Below, piece after piece: positions 1-8,400 of a stretch of 64,000 nucleotides of DNA (position 1 is its first letter; every line of letters starts with the position of its first letter). Source of the DNA: Paludibacteraceae bacterium (lineage in GTDB: Bacteria > Bacteroidota > Bacteroidia > Bacteroidales > Paludibacteraceae); the NCBI GenBank assembly GCA_905235225.1, contig CAJOKE010000018.1, forward strand, positions 1 through 64,000. The letters are read 5' to 3'. A program made the translations under genes and the position numbers. The notes below the pieces were generated by a model. It did no database searches. It saw nothing but the letters and a program-made list of their open reading frames with translations, and was not told the DNA's origin.

Positions 1-24
1 GGTATATACATTGCAAGGCCAAGA

Positions 25-57
25 GGTAAAATAAAGGTATAGTAAGGGTATAGCAAC
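25..57. repeat. 11-bp tandem array A (3 units)
   Basis: Three consecutive 11-mers, starting GGTAAAATAAA then GGTATAGTAAG, tile this stretch exactly and share the pattern GGTAwArnAAn. The array lies 10 nt before a rho-independent terminator, so it may be in the 3' UTR of a gene left of the window. It is the most degenerate of seven 11-bp-period arrays in the window. Confidence 0.55.
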
Positions 58-67
58 CCTATACGAT

Positions 68-99
68 AAGCAAGTGGCTGAAAGGTCACTTGCTTTTTT
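68..99 (+). terminator. Rho-independent terminator of an unseen upstream gene
   Basis: A perfect 9-bp stem (AAGCAAGTG / CACTTGCTT) with a 10-nt loop is followed directly by a T run. It points rightward, so it should end a plus-strand transcript that starts left of the window. Confidence 0.75.
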
Positions 100-145
100 G
101 TAGATATACATTTCTTGCTATATAGAATGAGACGAAAGTACCCTT

Positions 146-595
146 TTACAATTCATCCGAATCCAATAGAATTGTCACCGGTCCGTCATTGACAAAATCC
201 ACTTTCATGTCTGCCCCGAATTGTCCTGTTTCGACATGCAGATGATACGTATCACGGAGTATCCGGTTGAAATAGTCATATAGCGGTGACGCAATTTCAG
301 GTCGGGCTGCATGGATAAATGAGGGTCTGTTCCCTTTGCGGCAATCGGCATATAACGTAAACTGTGAAATGCTTAGAACCGCACCGTTTACCTCATTGAT
401 ACTTAGGTTCATTTTTCCTTCTGCGTCTTCAAAAACACGTAATTGTGCTACTTTTTTGGCTATAATATCGGCGTGTTGCAGCGTGTCTGATTCGCTCACA
501 CCTACCAATAAAAGGAAACCTTTATCTATTTTTCCTACCACTCTACCGTCTATCCGAACTTCGGCACGGCTGCATCGCTGAACAACAACACGCAT
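146..595 (-). CDS. dtd: D-aminoacyl-tRNA deacylase
   Basis: 149 residues, the usual size for DTD. The enzyme hydrolyses D-amino acids wrongly attached to tRNA (and Gly-tRNA(Ala)) in the cytoplasm. The two family signatures are present: SQFTL at about 77-81 and the cis-Pro segment NDGPVTI at about 136-142. The ORF runs 22 codons further upstream, but the start at 595 matches the family N-terminus (MRVVVQRC) and lies just below a good promoter, so I chose it. Single gene, not overlapping its neighbours. Confidence 0.95.
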   Translation of the reverse strand: MRVVVQRCSRAEVRIDGRVVGKIDKGFLLLVGVSESDTLQHADIIAKKVAQLRVFEDAEGKMNLSINEVNGAVLSISQFTLYADCRKGNRPSFIHAARPEIASPLYDYFNRILRDTYHLHVETGQFGADMKVDFVNDGPVTILLDSDEL

Positions 596-611
596 AACTT
601 GATTTTTGGTG

Positions 612-643
612 CAAAGGTAACATTTTTTTCCTGAATACACAAG
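612..643 (-). promoter_or_regulatory. dtd promoter
   Basis: On the minus strand, TACCTTTG (612-619) is preceded by 20 nt and CTTG (640-643), close to the Bacteroidetes consensus TTTG-N19-21-TAnnTTTG. It leaves a leader of roughly 10 nt before dtd. Confidence 0.7.
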
Positions 644-776
644 ATTAAGGAGAAAAATCACATAAAATCCGGTGACCTGAGCCTTATTGCACGAGTATAT
701 CCAAATTCAAAGATAAAAAATCATTGCTTTTTTTAGAAATGTTCCCTTCTTCGATTTCCACAGCCTACATTATGAT

Positions 777-820
777 TTTATTAGGATATTATTAGGCTAT
801 TATTAGGTTATTATTAGGTT
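777..820. repeat. 11-bp tandem array B (4 units)
   Basis: Four exact-length 11-mers: TTTATTAGGAT, ATTATTAGGCT and two of ATTATTAGGTT. The array plus about 12 nt of flank is the reverse complement of array C at 10.52-10.57 kb, apart from a swap between two units. It lies about 110 nt beyond the hairpin that follows maf. Confidence 0.85.
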
Positions 821-927
821 ATTCCAAACATGTTGCCGTAGTAATTACCCAGCAGAGATAACAAAAAATGCCCTTAGTATTAAGCACCTTCTATACAACA
901 ATATGAAGTTTATCCTTTTATAACGCA

Positions 928-953
928 AGCAGGCGGGCAACTGCCCGCCTGCT
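928..953 (-). terminator. Strong hairpin, possible terminator of the ackA-maf operon
   Basis: An 11-bp perfect GC-rich stem (AGCAGGCGGGC / GCCCGCCTGCT) closes on the tetraloop AACT. On the minus strand no clean U run follows, so intrinsic termination is uncertain, but a hairpin about 85 nt after the maf stop fits a transcript end. Confidence 0.5.
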
Positions 954-959
954 CATTTT

Positions 960-1015
960 ATACTTTGTACCTTGTGACTTTGTGCTTATTACTTAGTCCC
1001 TTGGTACTTTATTTA
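960..1015. repeat. 7-nt-period degenerate tract
   Basis: On the minus strand this reads as a run of 7- or 8-nt units beginning AAG (AAGTAAT, AAGCACA, AAGTCAC, AAGGTAC). It starts about 20 nt after the maf stop codon. The unit is not conserved beyond the AAG phase. Confidence 0.5.
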
Positions 1016-1035
1016 CCTCTGCTCCTTGCGCACTG

Positions 1036-1605
1036 TTAAGAAAGGAAGCGGTGAAGACGATGGACAGGAAGTCCCATGACATTAAAATAGGAGCCGTGGA
1101 TGGATGTGACGCCGATATAGCCGATATACTCCTGAATGCCATATGCACCCGCTTTATCCAAAGGGCGATAGCGGGTCACATAATAATCAATCTCATCATC
1201 AGTCAGTTCGCGGAACGTGACATCGGTTACGTCCACCAATGACTGCATGACGGGCAACCCTGTACTTGCATCCAAGCGTGTGAATGTGACGCCGGTATAG
1301 ACCTGATGAGTATTGCCGGACAATAAGCGCAGCATCCGCCGCGCGTCATCCAAGTCTGCCGGTTTGCCCAACATAGTATCATGAAGCCAGACAATCGTAT
1401 CGGCAGTGAGCAGCAACTCATCAGGATGCAGCTGCGGGATATAAGCCTCAGCCTTCTCACGCGATATATATAAAGGAATATCCCCTGCCGCCAGATTAGA
1501 TGGATATGATTCTGCGGCATTGACTGAAACTACAGTAAAAGGAATATCCAAACCGGCAAGCAGTTCCCGCCGTCTGGGAGAAGCAGAAGCCAATAGAAGT
1601 TTCAT
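1036..1605 (-). CDS. maf: Maf-like nucleotide pyrophosphatase
   Basis: 189 residues. Maf proteins hydrolyse non-canonical or modified NTPs to NMP plus pyrophosphate; the subgroup here is probably the dTTP/UTP or methylated-nucleotide type but cannot be fixed by eye. The N-terminal signature LLLASASPRRREL and the TADTIV segment (about 68-73) are clear. The ORF track starts 45 codons earlier, but that extension lies inside the UbiA-type gene; the start at 1605 overlaps that gene's stop as TAATG, indicating translational coupling. Last gene of the ackA operon. Confidence 0.93.
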   Translation of the reverse strand: MKLLLASASPRRRELLAGLDIPFTVVSVNAAESYPSNLAAGDIPLYISREKAEAYIPQLHPDELLLTADTIVWLHDTMLGKPADLDDARRMLRLLSGNTHQVYTGVTFTRLDASTGLPVMQSLVDVTDVTFRELTDDEIDYYVTRYRPLDKAGAYGIQEYIGYIGVTSIHGSYFNVMGLPVHRLHRFLS

Positions 1606-2576
1606 TATAGTTGTGCCGTGATGATAGACAATTGGTTTTGAACAACAAAGGCGAACATCGTGCCGAGGAACATGATAAACTTCATCAGCATTTGGGCATG
1701 CCTGTAATCCGAGACTATCCGCGCCGCCCAAAGCAGCCAAAGTTCACAAGCAAGCGGTATGAACAGCCCGAAGACGATATAGCGCGTGGTGAGTGTCCCC
1801 CACTGATGCGGGAAAGGCAGTAATGCAAAACCGAAATAGGCAATAAGCGCAGCAGTAAATACGATAAGGACCGTGAGGAAGACCTTGGTCCATGTCTCGC
1901 CGATAATTATGGGCATGGTGTGGCACTCCAATTCGCGGTCGCCGTTCTGGTCCTGCAAGTCTTTAATGACTTCTCTGATCCATGTAGTAAGAAAGGCAAA
2001 AAGCGCGAATCCGCCGGTCCACATATACAAGTCCCTCGCAACAGGAATATACGGCATAATGTCCGGATAGCGGACATAGAGCCAGGAGATGTTCGTTTGC
2101 GCGACCAGTAAAGGCGGCAGCGCGGAAGTCAGGGCAATAATGATATTGCCGAGTATGAACTGCCGCTTGTAGGATGATGAATAAAACCACAGCAGCCCCG
2201 GAACAAGCAGAAAGACGGATGCGATAATCCAACTCCGCACAATCCATGCAACCGACAAGCCGAGCAGCACTCCGGCAACCGCCAGAACGCGATAGAGTAT
2301 CATAGCCTGATCTTTAGTTACAGTCTGCGTGACGATGAGTTTGTCGGGGCGGTTGATACGGTCAATCTTGACATCAAAATAGTCATTGATGACATATCCG
2401 GCAGCAGCAGTGAGAATGACGGCTGCCATGAGCAGGCACAAGACCCACCATGGCAGCACTTCATAAAACCGAACGGCATTAAGAATAGGCACACAGACCC
2501 ACTTCTCCATCACCCAAACGAGGATAGCGAGAAAGAGCAGGTTCTGCCACCTTATTAAACGGAGATAGTTAACCAT
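1605..2576 (-). CDS. UbiA-family prenyltransferase
   Basis: 323 residues and strongly hydrophobic, with about eight or nine membrane segments. The two Mg-diphosphate motifs of the UbiA superfamily are visible: NDYFDVKID at about 64-72 and DLQDQNGDRE near 210. In this phylum such proteins beside maf are often annotated as geranylgeranylglycerol-phosphate geranylgeranyltransferase-like, but the acceptor is unproven. It is distinct from menA at 16 kb, so it is unlikely to be the menaquinone enzyme. It starts 6 nt after the glycosidase and is stop-start coupled to maf. Confidence 0.85.
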   Translation of the reverse strand: MVNYLRLIRWQNLLFLAILVWVMEKWVCVPILNAVRFYEVLPWWVLCLLMAAVILTAAAGYVINDYFDVKIDRINRPDKLIVTQTVTKDQAMILYRVLAVAGVLLGLSVAWIVRSWIIASVFLLVPGLLWFYSSSYKRQFILGNIIIALTSALPPLLVAQTNISWLYVRYPDIMPYIPVARDLYMWTGGFALFAFLTTWIREVIKDLQDQNGDRELECHTMPIIIGETWTKVFLTVLIVFTAALIAYFGFALLPFPHQWGTLTTRYIVFGLFIPLACELWLLWAARIVSDYRHAQMLMKFIMFLGTMFAFVVQNQLSIITAQL

Positions 2577-2582
2577 ATATTC

Positions 2583-4229
2583 TTATTTTGCCGTAGCCTC
2601 AATACGATAGACAGCTCCCGTCCATGCAGGCAAGGTGACCATAATCGGTTTGTCCGAACGGAAAGAGACAGGAATCTGTTTGCCGGAAATGAGTTCAGTC
2701 GCGGTAGCGGAATCGAGTTGCGGCTGGTCAAGATACCGGAAAGCGTCCTCGGGAATGTTGACCCTGATGTCGCATTGCTTGTCATCGAAATTGACAATCA
2801 CAAGCAATAATTCGCTATCGGCTTTGCGGATGAACGCATAATGTTCATGCCTGTCAAATCCGTCGCCTTGTGCATATTCCAAATCATACATCAGACCATC
2901 GGTTACGGCTTTATTGTCGCGCGCGATGGTTAAGAGCGTCTGGTAGAAATGCCGCAGCTCCTTCTGGGCGTCAGAGAGTTTTTTGCCGTCAAACTTGCCG
3001 TTATTCGCCCACGCCTGAATGGAGCGCAGTCCCCAGTAATCGAAGATGGAGGAGCGTCCGTCCATGCCGGAGAATCCCTCTGCATCCATACCCTTCTCAC
3101 CTAGTTCCTGTCCGGCATAAACCATAACAGGATTGCGTCCGAGCAGCGCGGCGACAGTCATAGCCGGTTCGGCAGCACGGCCGCTGCCACAGAAGAATCC
3201 ACTGGCAATACGCTGTTCATCGTGGTTTTCGAGGAAATACAGCATATGTTCGCGGATGTCATCCACTGCCTGCCAGTAGTGTGAGATACCTTCTGCAGCC
3301 CAGGACTTGGAAGTCACTCCGCGCAGGTAATCGTACATACCGACTTTGTCATAGAGGTAGTCAAATCCCGCTCCGATGAAATCACGGTAGAGCAAAGGAT
3401 TATAGACCTCACCGATAAACTTGAGGTCAGGGTGTGACTTCTTGGTTTGCGGAATAACCCATCTCCAGAACTCTATAGGTACCATTTCCGCCATATCGAC
3501 CCTAAAGGCATCAATGCCCTTCGCCGCCCAGAAAGCGAGTATAGCCTGCATGCACTCCCATGTAGAAGGTATGGGGTTGAACTGTTTTTCGCCACCGCCT
3601 TGGTAGAATACACCGTAGTTGAGTTTGACGGTTTCGTACCAGTCGTTATGTCCCGGGTGCGCGGTAAAACAGTCATTACCGGTAACCTTGGCAGGGAACT
3701 CGTTGTAATCGCCGATGGGGAAAGACGGTTCGAACTTCTCGCCCGGAAGATAATAGAAGTTATTGAGTGGCGAGAACGCCCATTCGGGATTATCCCCCTC
3801 GCCCAAGTCCTTTACGCCTTCGGGCTTGCACACAGACTTGTATTCGCGTGCGACATGGTTGGGGACGAAGTCGATGATGACTTTGAGTCCCTGCCTGTGT
3901 GTGCGTTTGACCAGAGCCTCAAACTCCGCCATCCGTTTATCAGGGTCGGTAGCCAAGTCGGGGTCAACATCATAGTAGTCCGTAATGGCGTAGGGGCTTC
4001 CGGCTTTTCCTTTCGTGATAGCGGGTGTGTTGTATTGCGCAGAAGCATGGCGTATAACGCCGGTGTACCAGACATGGGTAACCCCGAGGTTCTGAATCGC
4101 CTTCAGTGCTTTTGGTGTGATGGCGTCAAACGTACCGCAGCCGTTTTCCGCCATCGAACCATTCGGTTTCCGCGTTTCGTTGTAATTGGTGAACGTTCGC
4201 GGAAAAAGTTGATATATTATCGGTTTCAT
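2583..4229 (-). CDS. GH13 alpha-amylase family glycosidase
   Basis: 548 residues without a signal peptide, so probably cytoplasmic. The TIM-barrel motifs appear in order: DFVPNH (120-125), the nucleophile in AFRVDMAEM (Asp245), the acid/base in FIGEVYN (Glu274) and the transition-state Asp in ENHDEQ (Asp337). Family knowledge supports hydrolysis or transfer on alpha-1,4-glucans or maltooligosaccharides. The C-terminus (after about 470) looks like the usual beta-sandwich domain. The start overlaps the ackA stop by 4 nt (ATGA), tying sugar breakdown to acetate production in one transcript. Confidence 0.9.
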   Translation of the reverse strand: MKPIIYQLFPRTFTNYNETRKPNGSMAENGCGTFDAITPKALKAIQNLGVTHVWYTGVIRHASAQYNTPAITKGKAGSPYAITDYYDVDPDLATDPDKRMAEFEALVKRTHRQGLKVIIDFVPNHVAREYKSVCKPEGVKDLGEGDNPEWAFSPLNNFYYLPGEKFEPSFPIGDYNEFPAKVTGNDCFTAHPGHNDWYETVKLNYGVFYQGGGEKQFNPIPSTWECMQAILAFWAAKGIDAFRVDMAEMVPIEFWRWVIPQTKKSHPDLKFIGEVYNPLLYRDFIGAGFDYLYDKVGMYDYLRGVTSKSWAAEGISHYWQAVDDIREHMLYFLENHDEQRIASGFFCGSGRAAEPAMTVAALLGRNPVMVYAGQELGEKGMDAEGFSGMDGRSSIFDYWGLRSIQAWANNGKFDGKKLSDAQKELRHFYQTLLTIARDNKAVTDGLMYDLEYAQGDGFDRHEHYAFIRKADSELLLVIVNFDDKQCDIRVNIPEDAFRYLDQPQLDSATATELISGKQIPVSFRSDKPIMVTLPAWTGAVYRIEATAK

Positions 4230-5419
4230 TGAATGAGTGCTAACGTATCGCGTGCTATCATTAGTTCTTCGTCAGTGGGGATAACAACCACTTTGACTTT
4301 GCTATCGGGTGTAGAGATTACTATCTCTTCTCCACGGGTATGGGCATTGACTTCTTCGTCAATCTTGATACCCATCCAACCCATACCTTTGAGTGCATCC
4401 GAGCGGACACCCGCCTGGTTCTCTCCGACACCGGCGGTGAAGACAATGATGTCCAGTCCGTTCATGGCAGCGGCATAGGCACCGATGTATTTTTTGATAC
4501 GATAGTTATACATATCAAGTCCCAATTGTGCTTGTCTGTTCCCTTCGGCACAAGCCGCCTCAATCTCCCTCATATCGGAAGATATGCCGGTTACGCCCGC
4601 CATACCGCACTTTTTATTGAGGAATTCGGACATCTGGTCAGGATCGAGGTTGAGTTTCTTCTGGAGATACGTGATAGCACCGCCGTCAATATCGCCGGAA
4701 CGGGTACCCATCATCAGTCCTTCCAGCGGCGTAAGTCCCATTGTGGTGTCAATACATTTACCACGTTTGATAGCAGCGATAGAAGCACCGTTACCGATAT
4801 GGCATGAAATGATTTTGACCTTGTTGATGTCCACATTGAGGAACTCGCAAACGCGCTGGCTTACATAGCGGTGGCTGGTACCGTGGAATCCATAGCGGCG
4901 TACGCCATAGCGGTCATACATCTCATGGGGAATGGCATACATATAGGCATATGCAGGCATAGTCTGGTGGAAGGCGGTATCAAAGACGCCGACTTGCGGC
5001 AATCCGGGCATGAGTTCCTGCACGGCGCGAATACCCTTCAGGTTAGCGGGGTTATGGAGCGGAGCGAGATCGCTGACTGCCTCGAAAGCGCGGATAACGC
5101 GGCTGTTGATGACCACTGATTCGGTGAATTTCTCTCCGCCATGGACCATACGGTGTCCGACGGCGTCAATCTCACTAAGGGATTTGATAACCCCTTGTTC
5201 GGGATCTGTAAGGAGGCTGAAGATGAACTTCACCCCTTCGGTATGTTCGGGGATGTCGTGCATTACGTTGCGTTTCTCCCCGGGATATTTGATTTTAACA
5301 AACGAACCTTCCATGCCGACACGTTCGGCACCACCGGCAGCAAGAAGGGATTGGTCACTCATGTCATACAGCGCGTACTTGATTGAAGACGAGCCGCAAT
5401 TCAAAACTAAGATTTTCAT
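4226..5419 (-). CDS. ackA: Acetate kinase
   Basis: 397 residues, typical length. Catalyses acetyl phosphate + ADP to acetate + ATP, the ATP-yielding step of fermentation. The first signature (LNCGSSSIKY, about 6-15) and the second region (GHRMVHGGE, about 87-95) are present, as is the MGTRSGDIDGG segment. Its usual partner pta lies 5.2 kb upstream on the same strand, separated by the 1630-residue secreted protein. No TAnnTTTG promoter is visible in the 47-nt gap above ackA, so it may depend on read-through from further upstream or on a site in the 21-bp repeat there. Confidence 0.97.
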   Translation of the reverse strand: MKILVLNCGSSSIKYALYDMSDQSLLAAGGAERVGMEGSFVKIKYPGEKRNVMHDIPEHTEGVKFIFSLLTDPEQGVIKSLSEIDAVGHRMVHGGEKFTESVVINSRVIRAFEAVSDLAPLHNPANLKGIRAVQELMPGLPQVGVFDTAFHQTMPAYAYMYAIPHEMYDRYGVRRYGFHGTSHRYVSQRVCEFLNVDINKVKIISCHIGNGASIAAIKRGKCIDTTMGLTPLEGLMMGTRSGDIDGGAITYLQKKLNLDPDQMSEFLNKKCGMAGVTGISSDMREIEAACAEGNRQAQLGLDMYNYRIKKYIGAYAAAMNGLDIIVFTAGVGENQAGVRSDALKGMGWMGIKIDEEVNAHTRGEEIVISTPDSKVKVVVIPTDEELMIARDTLALIQ

Positions 5420-5427
5420 GATAATTT

Positions 5428-5469
5428 ATATTAGATTAGTCCATATTCATATTAGATTAGTCCATATTA
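5428..5469. repeat. 21-bp direct repeat (2 copies) upstream of ackA
   Basis: Two head-to-tail 21-mers, each containing ATTAGATTAGTCCATATT, match at 20 of 21 positions. They fill the gap between the stop of the large secreted-protein gene and the ackA start. The spacing is two helical turns, so they could be a regulator binding site or a simple duplication. Confidence 0.6.
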
Positions 5470-8400
5470 TTCCAACAGCAGTCCGGCAGCGTTATAGATT
5501 TTACCATCGCGGCGGATGTACAAGTTACCATTATAAAGGAACTTGGTAGCTTGTTGAACGCCATTGATATTATCCACATCTTCGGATTCCTTAACGAAGT
5601 AAGCGGTTACCTTATGGTTCTTATTCATTTTAACGACATAGGTAGCGTCATTCACTTCATTTGCTCCGTCCTCATAGTGGGAGAACTTATATCCGGTAGC
5701 CGGTTGTGCAGTGAGGGTAATGGATTTACCTTCCTGTACGGTTTTCTTATAGGAATCACGTTCTACACCGTCAAAGAGAACGATACCTTTACCTTCGGGT
5801 TCAACGGTAACGGTCAGTGTGAAGGATTCGAGTTCGGCGAATGTAGCCTTGAGCGTAATATCTTCAGTGATGACGATGTCCCGCTCGGCATCGGTATTGT
5901 CGTCCGACCATTTAACGAACTTGTAGTCCTCATCGGGTGTAGCGATGATGTGTATAACCGATCCGCCTTTATAGTTACCGTTCACGGATGTATTCACTTT
6001 ACCACCGGCACCTGCTGAAATGGTGACTTTATACTCTATAGCAGATAAGAATCGCGCCTCCAAAGTGGTATTCTCTGTGATGGTGATGGTACGAGTAGCG
6101 TTTTTGTCTCCATCAGACCATTCGTTGAATGTCCATCCGGCGTCAGGTGTGGCGATGATTGTTACTTTCGCACCCTCTTTATACGAGCCGTTGACCACAT
6201 CATTTACGGAACCGCCGACAGCAGCCGAGATAGTGAGATTATAGGTCGGTTTGGGAGTCGGGTCATCCGATATGCTGACAGCAAACTGTTCGCCATAATT
6301 ATACTCGGAAATAAAGAACGGAGCGTCTTCCATAGTCGCAACAACACTCCAAGCATACAGCCCGGATTCTTCGAAGGTAAAGCTATCCGAGAAGTGACCG
6401 TCAGTCGAAACGGCATCACCTTCGTAAACTAAATAGCCTATATAGTTAAATATTATATAATGGCATTTACGTACCTCAGGTATTGTTTCCCAATAGAATG
6501 TAACGACATCATCATTGACAACGTGTGACAGATTATAGGGTTGATAGTCCTTGCCGGTAATATAGAAAAGATTACCATCTGCCGAGCCAAGGAACTCATC
6601 TGCGGCATTGTAAGCACTCACATTCCAATTATATTCACCGGTCATATATAACTTAACCATATCGGTCAACTCGGTCAAATGTTCAGAGCTGTAGCGTATA
6701 GTCCCGTACATAGTATCCCACGTTCTAATGACATAGTATGCGACATCGGAACTTGCGGGAGCGTCCCATGTGAAGGTAACCGTTTGTTTATCAGAACCAA
6801 CCAAAGCCTTCAAGTTAGCCGGCAAGTTAGTGTTTGCAGTGATGTTAACATCGCCCTCATAAGGAGCAGCCACTTGATAGCCATTGTAGAACGGGATAAT
6901 CCGATAGTCGTAAGTTACATCAGCGGTAGTATTCCACGTTACGTTGACCGTATTGACATTATTATATGTCCAACCACCCAAATAGGAATAGGAGTCCGTC
7001 GTTCCGTGCAAACGGTAGTAGAACGTATAGTACGTTGCATAGTCTTTAGCCGTGACGGTAAATACCGTTCTTCCGGGATTATCATTGACAACATCAACAT
7101 TTGTGATACGGAAATCGTGGTCAACGGCAGTGCAATCGTCCGATACCAATTGCCATTGTGAAGCATAATTGTCTTTCCACAACATTTCGAAGCAGACGTT
7201 GTTGCTTGTGATATAATAGGAGTCACCGGTTTGCTCATACGGGGCTTCCCATGCACCTTTATTCTGCACGAGTACCATAGCGGACGGACCGGGGATATTG
7301 ACCGTTGCCTCATACCAGTTACCGCCAGCGGCTGTGGCTTTTACCCATTGTCCTGCTTTATCAGGTTCCCAGTACCAGAACCATACTCCGGCGGAAATAT
7401 CCATGTTATTGTCTGAAGGTATCAGTACCCGAATTTTCACATCACCCAGGGGATTGAGGTCAGTAACATTGAAAGCATATTCAGCATTTCCCACATAGTC
7501 ATGGTAAGTGTCCCACGCCCTTAATAAAGCTGAATATTCTCCATTGCCGGGCAAAACGGTAAATGTTACATTGTGCTTACCATCCTCGGCTGGGGTTACT
7601 TGCGGATAAATCACTTTATTATCCACATAACTACCATTATAGTACAAGTATATCTCATAATTGAAGATTCCATCCTTTGCGTCCCAAGAGAAGGTGATTG
7701 ATTTATCAGGATTCTCTACGCCTGTAAGTCCAGACGGGGAAAGCGGATTAGCCGGCATGGTGAATGGTGTATTGACATTGAAGGATTGGCAAGCCAAATT
7801 GAAATTATCATCATATGAGTCAACTACCCAATGGTCAATGAGAACCGCGGTGGATGTTGTGGATTTATAGACATAGGATATAGTAGATGTTTCAGACTCA
7901 TCAGGCAAGATTGAAAATTCAGTATATATATCAGAGGAGCCGTCCTTGTATAGGAAAACACGATAGTATTTAGCCTTGTCGCTAACAGTCAGGTTGAAGG
8001 TAACGGAACCTTTCGCAGCGTCGGGTGTAGCGACACCTGCTGTCGGAACGATATTATGGTCGGTAACATCCTTATCCGTTAGTGTGAGTTGGTATTCCGA
8101 GCCATTAAGATGAACTCTGTAGTACGCTTTGGAGTTAGCGATGGTAATTGCATATGTAGCAGCGGCACCTTCCCATCCATCATTGCAGACATCTTTGTCA
8201 GCGACTCTGACAGAATATGAAGGTGATGTGACGTTGAATGAAGCGGAATACCATTTTCCGTTTGTGTTAGTTGCCTGTACGCAAGTTTCCGGCTGCGAAG
8301 GCGAAGACCATACGAACCAGACTCCGTTGGAAGCATCAAAGCAGCCGTCAGAAGGAACGAGTAGATTAAATTCAACCGATTCAAGGTTAGTGAGAACCGC

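Larger units (their letters stand above)
596..1035. other. Intergenic region between maf and dtd
   Basis: 440 nt without a credible gene. Reading in the direction of transcription (leftward) it holds a 7-nt-period tract just after maf, a strong GC-rich hairpin, the 11-bp array B, and the dtd promoter. I see no RNA gene or riboswitch fold in the remainder. Confidence 0.6.

Noticed and set aside
48-64. Short inverted repeat GTATAG / CTATAC before the first terminator
   Set aside because: Only 6 bp and explained by array A units; not enough for a separate feature.
3447-4232. 261-codon plus-strand ORF
   Set aside because: Antisense shadow of the GH13 gene, whose motifs are clear on the minus strand; no promoter or family signature.
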